The position numbers and the translations under genes are program-made. Shown piece by piece: positions 14,098-26,405 of a stretch of 64,000 nucleotides of DNA (positions are counted from its first letter, which is position 1; every line of letters starts with the position of its first letter). Origin of the DNA: Fomes fomentarius (lineage: Eukaryota > Basidiomycota > Agaricomycetes > Polyporales > Polyporaceae); NCBI GenBank assembly GCA_022606135.1, contig JABYQN010000011.1:1674001-1738000 (forward strand), written 5' to 3'. The notes beneath the pieces were generated by a model. It was given only the letters and a program-made list of their open reading frames with translations. It was not told where the DNA came from and ran no database searches.

Positions 14098-15992
14098 TCA
14101 TCTCGCTCGCAAGCTAGCGAGAGCGGGACGTCTCCTGGCACCGCTCCCGATGGGACGAAGGAAAACGATGACGGTGACGAGCGCGGAACATAGGAGCAGC
14201 CCCGCGCACGCGGCGAGCACGACGTGGCGCGCAGACGCGACTCCAGTAAGGAGGGATACAGTGACGAATACGTTGAGCGGGACACGGAAGAGAGATGAGA
14301 GCTGGATCATATGAGAATTCGGCGTCAGTCCTCGGTCTCACGCGGGATGCGAAAGACAGCAGAGCAGAAACTGAGCAAGGGACGTACCGTCGCTCGGTGC
14401 TCATCCTCCACCAGACGGCCACGAAGCATGCCCAGGACAGGGTAGTAGACCCCGACTGACAGCTCGTACGCGCAGAACGCCCAAAAGCGGACGTGCTCGT
14501 GTCTGTTGGCTATGGCCACAGTGAAGGCCAGTGCGCTGAGGACGCATACAGCAGCGCTGAGCTGTGCGTGCAATGTTATCGCACGCTCATGAGATGAGAT
14601 GGGCGAAGCCGTGGGTGCGGTGTCCTCGGACGAGCTAGCAGAGCCAGAGCCAGAGCCGGAGCCGGAGCTGTCGGGATGAGGAGATGGAGCATCTAAGCGG
14701 GACAGCGATACGATGGAGGTGTACAGGACAGAGCCGAGCGTCATGGATACCATGAAGGAGGAGAAGATGTATCCAAGCGGGAGGTTGCGGTCGCGACCGC
14801 TGTCGTGCGCGGTTTCCTGGAGGAAGGGGACCCAGAGGAACACGAAGAGGTACATCGACCCTTCAAAACATGTCTGGGTGAAGCCGAGTACCAGGAGCCG
14901 TTTATCTAAAGGCGCACGCAATGCGGTTATAACGTGCACGCACCCCATGTTACTATGATCACTTGCCTGCTTGGACAATGTTCCATGCAGCTGCGAGGCG
15001 TCCAAGGTCCAGGACCTCACTTGTTGCAGAACCAGCCGCACCATGGTTCTCCGACCACAGGAAAGCAATGATAATCCAGGCAAACATTAGCAGCGCTCCA
15101 CTCGCCAAGAAAGGGGTCGCGAACGAGTCGGTGCTCTCAACGAGCTTGTTGCTCGCGACGCCGGCTAGTGCTGCGGTTACACTGTTCAGGAAGCTCGCAC
15201 GTCCGAATATCGTCGACAAGTCTCGGGAAGACAGCGTGAGGTTGTTCGCGGATGTGACTAGCCAGGACTCGAAACTCGAAAACATGATCGCAGTGCCAAA
15301 CCCGCCGAGGAAGCGGCCGAGGAACAGAGACGGAAGAATTGGGAATTGGATGAACATGCATCCTGATGTGTAGATCAGGCAGAAGACCATACACAGACGT
15401 TTGCGCCCGCTAAGATCATAAGGAAGATCAGTCAGTATACAAATGTGTCTGTCTGGGTGCTCACAATTGATCCGCCCACACCCCCACAAGTGGCGCTGCA
15501 GCTCCTGCCGTGAGGAAACCCAACACAAAGAGGAGCGCGACTAAGCGTTCCGGAAGGCCATACTGCTCCCGATAGAGAGAGTAGATATAAGGACCCTGCA
15601 GCCAATCGGCACCTACTCTCAAATCAGTGCTTTTCCAGCAGAACAGGAGTTGCTCAACCTCCAGAGACGCAGGTAGAGACTAGTACTATTGTGCGCCAAT
15701 CTCATGTGATGTACGCTGTGTAACAACATATCGGCTAGTTTCCAAATTCAAATGTAGTAGCTACGTCTCTGGTGGTTGAGCAACCGGTACCACTAAAACA
15801 AGACTCACCCATTACGATGGTGTAGACGGTGAGGTACCGCCTCGACAGATGCGATACGATGGATGGTGGTGCACCGTTCTCCGCGCCATGTTCGAGCGCA
15901 CTCCGTTGCCTTAGAAACCGTCTCTCGCAGAACAAAAGGGCCACACAGGTGGCTATGAGGATGATGAGCTGCCACTCGTAGAAGGAAGGCAT
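14098..15992 (-). CDS. MFSD5-like major facilitator (molybdate-anion transporter family), copy 2
   Basis: Intact paralogue of the copy at 9498, on the opposite strand. Order: MPSFYEWQLIILIATCVALL (helix 1); RRYLTVYTIVMG; an intron, then GADWLQGPYIYSLYREQYGL; LLFVLGFLTAGAAAPLVGVW; GRKRLCMVFCLIYTSGCMF; LFLGRFLGGFGTAIMFSSF; ESWLVTSANNLTLSSRDLS; IFGRASFLNSVTAALAGVAS; TQTCFEGSMYLFVFLWVPFL; PLGYIFSSFMVSMTLGSVLY. A loop of about 45 residues rich in Ser/Gly follows, then FWAFCAYELSVGVYYPVLGM and HRAT. An intron (gtacgt...gatccag) leads to SSLFRVPLNVFVTVSLLTGV and a final helix ending LASLRAR, TGA at 14098-14100. Membrane transporter; the molybdate assignment rests on the family name only. It shows what copy 1 has lost. 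Confidence 0.9.
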
Positions 15993-16536
15993 GATAGTAG
16001 CTCCGCAGTCGCAGACCGAGTACTAGTCTGGTCACTGGCAGGTCCAGTCAAGCACTAGATGTTCGTGATTCCCATGGACGAGAGTAGATGTCGTTACGTG
16101 CACCGTCGACTGCGCTATGCAGGGCGTTGTCGCTATCGTGGACGTCGTCATCAAAAGGGCGGATGTTGTGCTCGGGAGGACGGACATTCGTCGGATTACC
16201 CGAAGAAGTGGGACGCGATTTGAAACTCCGCTCCAGGCTTCGGTTTATCAACGGCCCTTATACTTGTCATGAACATCCATAGGGAAACTAGCGTTGAGGC
16301 GAAGGACGGGAAGAAACGCAGTAGGAGATCATAGACCAATTGTGAGTATGTATTCACATTTTGCAGCACGTGTACATACGGTACGAAATCGTTCTGCGAC
16401 GGCACTATCAAGAAACGCATATTGTTACGTATGGGAGAGGGAGGAGAGCGAGGCACATGAGATACAGATACATACGGACCACAGTGATGTGTTCGAGCTT
16501 GTCAACAGCCAAAGCGGGAACAAAGAGCAAGAATAG
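15993..16536. other. Spacer between MFSD5-like copy 2 start and RRM-protein stop
   Basis: Upstream side of MFSD5-like copy 2 and 3' side of the RNA-binding protein gene. Scattered short frames only; no motif I can defend. Confidence 0.45.
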
Positions 16537-19145
16537 TTACATGGCAACCTCGGCCGGCAGAGGTATCGCCTGGCCGCCCTTGGCGGCGCTGGGCGAGAAC
16601 GTGTGCCAGCGATCGTTGAACCGGACGTCTGCGTGGACCTTCACTTCAGTATTGTTCGTGTGGTGAATTGCTTCAGCAGATGCTTACCAAGTGGCCGTCC
16701 ACCATACATGTACTGCTGGAATTTTGCTGCAGTGCCATAATCCGAAGTAAGGACATATCGTAGGTGACCATAAAGTTGTAACGTACCGATCGCCGTCTCT
16801 GCCTCCTGTACTTGGGCGAATTGAACGACACCACAGCCCTTCGAGCGTGCGCCCTCGTACAAGATTTCCGCAAGCTCAACCTGCCCGGTCGTCTCAAACA
16901 GCTCGACCAAATCCTCGTTTGCAGTCGACCACGGCAACTGTCACGCATCTCCGTCAGCGCCCTGCTCATCGCCACTAGATTTTTCATCGTCGTGAACACC
17001 TACGTTGCGAACCATGATCTGCTGCGACGGGTCGGCCTCGAAAGCGCCATAGCCTGCGCCGCCGTACGCCGCATCGCCAAAGCCACCACCGCCCCCGAGG
17101 CGCAAGTTGCCTGACTGGTCTGGACCAGAGTAGTCCGCGTACAGATCCTGGCTCGAGAAGTCGCGCCCGCCTGCACCCGCACCTGCGCCTGCGCCTGCAC
17201 CAGGAGCGCCGCTAGCGACATACCCGCCACGGAAACCGCCGCGGAAGCCTCCTCCACGCAGGCCGGACCCTCGCAGTCCGCCACGTAAGCCACCACGGAT
17301 GTTGCCACGATAGGATCCGGGGCCGGTCAGCCCGGCGTAGCGGTCTTCGCGCACTTCGAGGGTCCGGCCGTACCAGTCGAAACCGTTATACATGCCTACA
17401 TTCAGGTTAGGGCAAGTGCATAACGCAACGATGATGCGACGTACTGATAGCTTGTTGGGCATCCTTGGCAGTCTCAAAGATGACGGTACCTGAACCCTTA
17501 GGACGACCATCGATACCAATATTGATGTCTGCACGGATGATGTTGCCAGCAGAACGGAACAGATCCTTCAAGTCCTGCCAGCCCGCTTGATACGGCAGCT
17601 ACGTTGCGGTGGAAGAAAGTTAGCAGAGAGCAGAGCGCGGCAGAGGCGGCCGACTTACATTCCCAACGTAAAGTTGATTACCAGGATTCGAGTGTGTGAA
17701 GTGGTTGTGTGAGGGCGGCCTAGGCGGAGGGGCAGCGTGCAAGCCTTGCCCCGCCATGGCCATGCCGATCTTGCCAGGCACTGGTGTAGCACCGAACCGA
17801 GATTCATGTTCACGGTCCTGTGACGTGTGAGGGGCACCTTCGCGGCTGCTATCGGGACACTCACCTCTCGAATGAACACCGGACGACCAAGAAGAAGCTG
17901 CTCAGACAGCTCGCGGATGGCACGCTGTGCATCTTCAGTTGATGCGAACTCCACGATCCTGTAAAAGGATGCAATCAGGCTTGGAATGACGTATACGGTG
18001 AGCGCGACTTACCCGCATCCCTTCGAGACACCGGTAGGAGTTACAAGTACTTCGGCGAAAAGGACCTCACCAGCTATCCAAACCCAAAAAGAGATCCCAT
18101 CAATAACCATCCTTCAACTCGTCACTCCATCAGTAAACCAAAACCTCCACCAAACTCCGGGGAAGACGTCGGCGACTGTGCTGCTGTGTCGGGCCTCACT
18201 CCATGAACCGCAACTAGCACCACTCGGACCTGATGCCCATGCCCATGCCCATGCCCGTACCCATGACCTCTGCCATGAACTAATATATCTCGCCTCGAGC
18301 GCACTCCTCGCAGCATGGCCTCCCTTTCCAGTCCGCAGTCCGTCCGGGTCCTACGACCTCATCTCTGTCTTCATCCTCACTCCTTACCACTGCCACGTCT
18401 CCCACGGCCTGTGCATGCGCACCCCAAACCATGACCCCAAGAAGAACGCAAAGGCGAAAAGCTAGTAGTCCAAGATTCCCCAACCCACCTCCCCGCATGA
18501 ATTCCATCAGGTCCCGATACTTGACGTCGTAGCTGAGGTTGCCCACGTAGACGCGGTTCTCCCGCTTGCTGACCTTGGCGAACTCTGCCGCCTCTTCGTG
18601 TGGCGCGTTCATGGGACCGCCGAGCGAACGTGCGAATGCCTCTGTCGCCCGTCGGTCACGGCTGCGCGAGCGGCTGCGACTGCGTGGCGACCGCGACTGT
18701 GAATGCGAGCGACGAGAACGACGACGGGCTGAGTCTGATCGCCGCCTTGTGCGAGAGGGTGAACGGCTCCGCGATCGGTGCGAGCGACGCTGGATATATG
18801 CGCATGATTAGACACCGATATGGTACTCGCTGAGAGATGACATATGCGGTACTCACGTCGCCATTGCGCCTCTCTTCAGGTTCCCAGTGGTCGCTCTTTC
18901 TGCGTGCTGGAAACGAGTGAGTCTCTTGAGTATGATTGCGTTAGCAGAGACGTGGTAGAGTCTCGTCGCTCACGATCTCTTTCCCTTTCTCTTTCTCGCT
19001 CGCGATCCCTGTCCTTGTCGCGATCCCGCCTTTCCCTGTCCCGCTCGCGGTCCCTGTCGCGGTCTGCATCACGGTCTCTGTCGCGCTCTCTTTCGCGGTC
19101 CTTCCTGTCCTCCACATCATCCTTCACCTTCAGATCCACATCCAT
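16537..19145 (-). CDS. Three-RRM, RS/RD-rich RNA-binding protein (Gbp2/Hrb1-like)
   Basis: Probably a nuclear mRNP protein of the Gbp2/Hrb1 type, which accompanies spliced mRNA to export. The start MDVDLKVKDDVEDRKDR leads into about 50 residues of RD/RE/RDRE repeats (18971-19120). After a 67-nt intron with a CTAAC branch point comes RRKSDHWEPEERRNGD, then an RS domain. RRM1 follows (NRVYVGNLSYDVKYRDLMEF, KGCG, IVEFASTEDAQRAIRELS). RRM2 reads NQLYVGNLPYQAGWQDLKDL, then GRPKGSGTVIFETAKDAQQA. A Gly/Arg linker (RGGLRGGLRGSGLRGGGFRG and AGAGAGAG) precedes RRM3 (QIMVRNLPWSTANEDLVELF, SKGCGVVQF), ending KGGQAIPLPAEVAM with TAA at 16537-16539. The arrangement of charged arrays, RS, RRM, RRM, RGG and RRM fits Gbp2; a general SR-like factor is the alternative. 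Confidence 0.85.
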
Positions 19146-19752
19146 AACGGGCGACGGCAAGCAGAAGAAGAGGGATAGAGGGGCAGCGTGGCGGGTGGGA
19201 GTCAAGGCGCGCTCGACGCGAACGATTTTCCTCCCTATCGGTCTGGCGCTTACACAAGCGGGGTTTCAATCTGGCCCTAATTAGGTAAGAGCGCCTGCGA
19301 AGTTTATCCGCGAGGTCTAGTACATAGCGCTGATGTCTTCATGCATGAATTACCCTCAGTAATGATCATGTTGATGTCAAGAGAGGATAGAATTGCTACA
19401 CAGCTAGCGCAAGCTCGCTCTATGTATATATACGCATGTAGGCAAGCACGGTTCTAATGTACAACAACATGTATGAATCGAATCGCCAATGGTGACCACT
19501 CCACCGCCCAACCAAGTCCTAAGACAAGAAACGAGACTGTCGCAAAACCGAAAGAACATAGCGAGAGAAAAGGTGGAGGGAGAAAGTCATGTGCATGGTG
19601 CAGGTAGGCATGCATGGGTGGGCACATTACGAGATACGAATATGGATACAGTGATACTTTCCTTCTTCATGACATCCCGTCGTGGTCGTGTTCTATTCCT
19701 CAGTCCTGTCGTGGGGTCAGGTACTCCTGACAGTCGGTACCCAGTACTCTTC
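19146..19752. other. Spacer between TPS2 stop and RRM-protein start
   Basis: Both flanking genes run on the minus strand. The stretch must hold the TPS2 3' region and the RRM-gene promoter. I see no other gene. Confidence 0.5.
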
Positions 19753-22700
19753 TCAAAGGCTACTCGTCTGACCCTCAGTAGGAGTGATTCGAGCCTCATC
19801 GGCGATCGCATCACGCACGAGGTGGAGCATGTGCTCCACTACCTCCTCCGGGGTCGTGACATGCCACACAGCAAGCGTGCGCTTGGAACTGTGTCCGACT
19901 GCAGTCGTGAACACGGCATCCTGCTCGATCGCGAGCTCGAGTGGTTGATATTTCTCCGCTTCCTCCTTCGTGCTCGAAAGCAGTGTGACAGAGAGCGGTG
20001 GGTCAAGAGTGACGTGCACGGGAGCGTCGGTAGGTGAAGAGGAGTTGCTAGAAGGGGTGGGGCCTTGAGGGAAGAGGAGGAGGGCGCGGAACATGTCCTC
20101 GTCAGTCTTGTCGTCGCCTGCGCAGAAGACGAACTCCGCGTCTGGGTTAAAGTAGAGAATTCGCTTAACGATCTCGCCCTTGTTCACTGCGAGCGGACGG
20201 ACTTCGAGGTTCTTCTTGCCGACGAGAACTGACGAGAGATTATCAGCGACGAGCCAGTGCCAATGTGCATTACAACAAGAAACATACCCTCGATCGGCCG
20301 CTTGCGCGCAAGGTTGTTCTCGAGGAGGTCCTGGCACTGATGGCACTGGAAGAGACTGGCATATTATACAGTCAGCCTCAAATCTACTGTCAGATAACAA
20401 CAGTGATGACACTCACCCCCACTCAGGATCCGCACTCCTATAATGCCAGGTAATCGAGCTCTTCTTGACCTCGATATGGCTCCCAGTGGTGCGCTCAGTG
20501 TAGTACTTGAAGATCTCCAGCACTTCCTGCATCCAGCTCATGTCTAGCGACTCCGTGAAGTTGCGCCACGTAGTCTCGCCCGGCTCGCGTATGAAACCAC
20601 CGTGCTCGGCGGACATGCCTAGGTTCTTGATGTGGCCTAAGTGTTGCTCGAGGAACTCGCCATCTCGCCCTGAGATGATGTACACGACGTTCCGCGAGTC
20701 CGCCGCGAGCGCCTCGAGTGCTTGCAGCGTGTCTTTCGAAGGGACTGCTGCGCTTGGAATCTTGACGATCGGCGAGAGCGTACCCTATATACAGAGCGCA
20801 TATAGTCAGCTGAGCGTCCACATGGCATATCGGCAAAGGAGGATACGCACATCGTAGTCAAAGAGGAACAGCCGCTTCTTCGCCTTGAGATAGTGACGCT
20901 CGAGCTCGCCCTTGGGGATGAACGGTGTCTGTCGAGCCATATTGGTAGTCCCAAGACGCTCAAGCAACTTCTTCGCAAGGATGGCCGCCCAGGTGTGCGA
21001 CGTGTGCGTGGTGACGGTCTTGTACAATTGTTGGTGGCGGCGTAGCTTTTCTTCGTCTGACATCGTCAAACTACGGTGCATCGCGGCTGCCACTTCCTGT
21101 ATGTAAGCCACAATTGCGTCAGCCACCAGTCTAATTCTAGTGAGTTGACAGTGTACGCACACTCAGGTTCCACGGGTTGATCTGGAGAGCCTCGTTCATA
21201 TTGCTAGAGATACCCATGAACTCGGAGAGGACGAGCGGGCTCTTCTTCGTGCGCTCCTGCGCTATGACGAATTCCATCGAGGTAGTGTTCATACCGTCAC
21301 GAAGGGGGGTGATGACGCCGAGGTCAGCCACCGAGAGCAGGGCGTAGAACTCATCCTTCTTGATCGTTTGATGGCTGTGGCGGCAAGATCAGACTTAGCG
21401 TTCCACGCATATGTATTGAGGTCGGAAGTGTGACTTACTAGTGGTGTACCGGGATGAAGTCAAGCGAACCGTACTCTCCATTGATGTGCGCGACGAGCTC
21501 CGAGACCTGGCGCTCGAGTTTGGGCGAGTCCGAGAGCGCCGGCGACGTGACTTGGATGAGCACGACATTCCCGATCCATTGCGGGTAATCTTGCAGCAAC
21601 TTCTCGAAGGCACGGAGCTGGATAGAAAATCGTTAATCCGATAAACAATGAGTCGCCCAAATGGAAGCGACTCACCTTCTGCACGACACCCTTAACGACA
21701 TCGAGCTTATCGCGACCAACAATGATCTTCTTGCCCTCGTACAGAGCACGAAGGGCCTCGAGCTTAGGCTGGATTCCGGGGCGCAGCCTGCATTATGGAC
21801 ATGAGCAATTGAAGGTTGACGTTGAAGTACGTATCAACTTACGTATCCTTCGCGACACGGTCCGCATCAACCCCCACGGGGCAGTACCCAATGGCAGCAA
21901 CATGCCCTTGTACATCGATACCACCTCGCGCGGTCACCTCGTACCCACACACACGGATGCAGCACGACGTAAAGTGGCGGGAGTATGAGTACGTCTGGAA
22001 GCAGATAAGGTTCGCGCCGAGCATGCCGTCGAGGATCTCTTTGCGACGAGGGAGACATCTGAACACCTCGGAGCTTGGGAAAGGCGTGTGTACGAAAAGG
22101 CCAACGGTGGCATCTGGGAGAGCCTGGCGGAGGAGCGACGGTACGAGGAGGAGGTGGTAGTCGTGGATCCAGATCAAGTCACCGGGCCGATATATCTCTG
22201 CCACGCGGCGGGCGAAGGCAGCATTGACGGCAGCGTACGGCGCCCAGTGTGCGTCTGCGGAGGCGTATTCTGTTGCAACATCTTGCCAGAGGAGATAATG
22301 GAACAACGGCCACAAAGCTATGCGACAGAAACGATACAGTCAGTATTTATGATACAGTCATGAGTCACCGACAATAGAACCGGCGTCGACGGGTAGACGC
22401 CAGGTACGTAAGAGGGAAGAAGGTTCCTAGCACACGGTCGCAGGGAAGCGATAACGAGATCGTCATCGCCAAATTCAACGAAGCTGCAGACATCCTCTAG
22501 GCCCGGGGTGCTCCCGGCCTCGGTCCGACAAAAGAGCGGAGACGGCATACAGATCGCAGACAGAATTCCAAGACAGTACCGATACGGAGGAGAGTGTGTG
22601 TTTCCCAATCCCAAACAACGGATAAGGAAGAATGTGATTTGCACCACCGTGCGGATAACGCGGACGGGGATAATCGCGAAGCGCGACGGGCACCCGAGCC

Positions 22701-23387
22701 GAAAGTGTTTCGTACAGAGGGGCACTCACTTTGCTTGCAGTAACCGTCGTAGTGGCCGTGCGCGTCCTTATCGTCGAGGAACACGGGCACATAGTGGATC
22801 TTCCTGCCGTCCTTGACCCCGTCCCGCGATTGGTACTCCTCGAGGAGACCTTCGAGCTCCTTCTTATCCTCGTCCGAGAGCGACGAAGCGGATACCTTGA
22901 CGGGTACGGAGTCTGAGGGTGCAGACGCGTCCTGCCCTGCGGGCGGAGCAGCAGATGCAGACTGGATATCTCCAGTCCAGCCCACAAAGACTTGCTCATG
23001 GGTCGCGGCTAGCGAGTCGATCCCGCTGACCATCGCCGAGTGCCCATAGCGGACGTTCAAAGCCCACTGCGACGACGGGACGGGCACAGTGCCGCGGGGA
23101 GCAGGTGATGCAATGTCATCAGCTTGAGGCTGAGATTCAGTGGTGGGTGAGGGAGGGATGTCAGACGCCTTCGCGGGCGGTGTTGCCGGCGGGCTGGGGA
23201 TGTCGGATGGGCGGGGTCGGCGGGCAAACGAACATGTAACGGGGAGATAGTGGCATACTTGGATGATACGTCCTGAGAGGGGGATATTTTTCTCGCGGAG
23301 GTCGGCCTCAAGCTGGGCGACCTGTTGGCGGACGTCAGCTATGGAGACGGAGTTGTCGAGCGGTTTCTGGGGCGCAAAGCTGTCCAT
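19753..23387 (-). CDS. TPS2: Trehalose-6-phosphate phosphatase (trehalose synthase complex)
   Basis: Dephosphorylates trehalose-6-phosphate to trehalose in the cytosol as part of the trehalose synthase complex; trehalose protects against heat and desiccation. After the start MDSFAPQKPLDNSVSIADVR and a Pro/Ser-rich stretch comes a glycosyltransferase-20 domain: WALNVRYGHSAMVSGIDSLA, GDLIWIHDYHLLLVPSLL, GLFVHTPFPSSEVFRCLPRR, VGRDKLDVVKGVVQKL, ITPLRDGMNTTSMEFV. The C-terminal HAD phosphatase has motif I DYDGTL (split by an intron between DYD and GTL at about 20790-20850), AEHGGFIREPGETTW, and the acidic motif GDDKTDEDMF; it ends ITPTEGQTSSL with TGA at 19753-19755. The presence of all HAD motifs favours TPS2 over a Tps1 or regulatory subunit. 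An AGGGG pentamer (stress-element-like) lies about 78 bases upstream of the ATG at 23465. Confidence 0.95.
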
Positions 23388-24481
23388 TGAGTCGAAAGCG
23401 TGATTGTGTTGGGGAAAATAGACAGCGGCGGGGCAAGGCCCGCACGGTGGGATACGGTGGGATAAGGGGGAAAGATGGTATGTGGAGAGAAGAGGATGGG
23501 GACTTTGAAGCTCTTTTAAGTATCGGTATCTGCGCTACATCTCTTGCGCACTCTGCCCAATGCAGGGATGATGTCACGTGTGATGCGCGTTATTGACCTA
23601 TTATGGAAATCGCCTCCAATCATTTCAGCGGCCCAGACCTTTGCTTCCGCTCCATGCCACGTTCGTCATCGATCTCGCTACTTCTCTACGCCTTTCAGTT
23701 GTGGATCGTCGTACACGGTGACCTTCCCGTTGTTCGTCCTTCGCTCATCCCGCTAAGCCGCCCCGCGTCACTCCCAGCGCGCAACAACAATTCCCAGCGC
23801 CATATGCTGCGTTTTGTAGACTGATGTTCTTTCGCTTTCGCGACGTTGTCACCAGGTCACTGTCTGTGAGAGACATTATAGATACCGCTGGATCACAGTC
23901 GCGGTCGTCAACACACTCCGCGCGCGACTTCTATTTTTGTAGAACGTTGTAGAAACTTACAGGTAAGTGAGTCCTTCCTTACGTATCCATCGGTGAACGA
24001 AGATTAAACGATCCAATACGCCTATCTCGAACGACCCTATTTACTCGTGCCGTCTGAAGCGTTGCTCGTAAGACTGTATCGTATGTGGACATAGACGGCG
24101 ACGAGGCTTGTCCGGAGATCCACCCAGTTCGTGTCCAGGGCGTCCCAGTGAGCACGGAGAAAAGACTACGATCGTTGTAGCCAAATGCAGACTATCTGGG
24201 TCTTTTTTTTTTCATCGGGCTCTGTGCAAGGTAGGCAGGCGATCGCGCGATACGCGCGATATGCTCGGTGAAACGGTAAAATGCTCCACCTCGCCTTGTG
24301 CGCGATGCTACCTACAAAGTAACATCGTCGTTTCCGACGATTGCAAGCTTCGGGGGCGACAAGCAAGCGTATCTGTCGCCCGATGTCATTAAGCGCACTC
24401 CTGCATGAGCACTGCGCGGCCGCGGGCACGTCCGGGTATCGCCCATGCATTGCCTTGCCTATACATATATGTGTGTAGTAT
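23388..24481. other. Upstream region of TPS2; no other gene seen
   Basis: The first 200 bases are the likely TPS2 promoter, with an AGGGG pentamer at 23465-23469. The rest shows no frame with recognisable content; ten Ts occur near 24203. Confidence 0.45.
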
Positions 24482-24799
24482 TCATACCTTGTTCCGCTGA
24501 GAATCCTTTGCTGAACACATACAATCCACATGGTAGGGCCCTTCCGAATTGCCTTTGAGCATTGTGCCACAAACACGTCGCTGCGATTGCGTCTCGCAAC
24601 GTGTACGGACGGATACTGGTCTCCATCCCTTCTCTCGTTCAACACGTAGTATACATGAGTACTGTTCTTGAACTTGTGATGTACCCGTATTTTCTTCTGA
24701 TCTATCCACTCTTTCTTTCTTCCGGCAGGGCATTAGCATAATCAGTATATATGTAAGTCCAACGGCGATACAACATAGCAATAAGAAAGCAAGCTTCAT
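24482..24799 (-). CDS. Possible small signal-anchored protein
   Basis: An open frame of 105 codons begins MKLAFLLLCCIAVGLTYILI, a convincing hydrophobic signal or anchor followed by CRKKERVDRSEE. The remainder is polar, with several Cys and no known domain. A second minus-strand frame (24166-24645) overlaps it and also looks protein-like (THVYYVLNERRDGDQYPSVH), so an intron near 24700 could switch frames. I do not recognise either version; it may be a short secreted or membrane protein, or chance. Confidence 0.3.
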   Translation of the reverse strand: MKLAFLLLCCIAVGLTYILIMLMPCRKKERVDRSEENTGTSQVQEQYSCILRVEREKGWRPVSVRTRCETQSQRRVCGTMLKGNSEGPYHVDCMCSAKDSQRNKV

Positions 24800-26405
24800 A
24801 GTGGCGAGGGATGCAAGTGGTCCGTTCCCGAGGGTCTACTGAGATAGTCGAGTGGTTCTGATGAGACTTACGACCCGCCTCGGAGAGTTAGCTCACGAGA
24901 TAGTGTTAAGCTTATAATAAGGATACTGAAATCCGCAGAGAGCAAATGTTGTACGCTTAGGACGGCACACAGGTTCACGCAGGATGGACGCGGGTGAATA
25001 GTGTAGAGTGGAACTATCGAGAGAGGTTCGGAACATTCGAGTAAAGGAGAACGTGAATGGTTAGTAACTAGAAAGGTAAGGACATTGGCTCTAATCTAGA
25101 ATCGGAGGCAGAGGGTCCGGAATGGAAGGAAGAAAGGTACGGGTTGAGTCTATCGTTGGAGAATGGATCGTAGCTGCACGAGCGTCGTAGGTACCCATAA
25201 CAACACAATCGCTTTTGGGTCCAGGCGGTACAGTCCACACCGTCGCGATTCGTTCTACATCTCCCAATATAGTCTAGGCCTATTCAAGCTCAGGACACAC
25301 AGGGCTCATCTGCCAGTGGTAGGGGCTGTATGTGTCTGCAGCTAGGAAGTGGGTCATCTCGGGCACATGTAGGAGGGCAGTTGGCCATCACTCACCATCG
25401 AGGAAGGATACGTCAGAGCGGCGGGCCAAGCTCTCCGCATGATAAGTGGGAATCGAGCTATACAGGGTGTCGACACTGGGCGGCCACTGGCACCCGAGTG
25501 GGTTAAACGGGGCAGGTGCCTGTTCTCCGAGCCTTGACTATTGTGTGACTGATGTCATCCTCTCCGACGGAGACGGCTTCATTTCTTCCCCAGCACAGGT
25601 GGACATGAATATCATCTTTTTTCCATTGAATGATCAGCAGCGGCGTTGCTTAGTCAACAAATTTGACTCGGAATGCTCGATCCGCGCAAATCGGTGAAGC
25701 TTATTCGAGATCAAACTGTCTGATGAGCGTGTTACAGGGGTGGTTCAACCAGCGGCCGATTCACAAGATGCTTCAGATGAAACCCCGTGAATTGCTTGGA
25801 GATTGAGATTTGACTGAACCTAATACTCATGTATTTGGTTTGAGAGGACAGATGCGACCAGTGAGAAATCGAGGACTTTATACTTAATTCAAAACGTGAT
25901 GGGTAACGTGGCATTCCTCAGTGCTCCTCCGGGTCCGGCGTCCGGTTTTTGTCTTTGTCTTTGTCTTCCTCGATAACCTCTGGGGATTTACATTCTGACT
26001 ATTAGGCTTCCTGCCTGGGATTTCAGTTCTTGCACCGAACCATACATCAATAAGCAATACTTTGTTTTCGGTCCTGGTGCTGCAAAGTCGAACGAAGCAT
26101 TCAGTCCTCTGCGCAGCGCATATACCTGGTTTCGCTTTCCGGTAGACAAGTGTTACGTCATTTGAAGATGGTATCGCTGGAAATAGTACATACACTTTAT
26201 CGTGGTGGTACAATGAACATATGGAGCACTATAGTTAGATGAGTTGTCCTTCCGGGATATCAAGGAGCGTGGTCTTGGTTGTAAAATGATTAGTCCGCCT
26301 TAAGGAGAGAAGAAGAACAGTGATACGAGCAATAATAAGTGTAGAACGCGCCAGTCGCAGCCAGCAAGCTGTCATGTAATCTCAAGGCTCAAGCTCAAGC
26401 TCAGC
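24800..26405. other. Gene-poor stretch
   Basis: No supportable gene on either strand. Minor features are three copies of TTTGTCT near 25950 and short CTCAAG/CTCAAGCT iterations near 26380-26403, just 3' of the SPFH gene. Confidence 0.45.
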
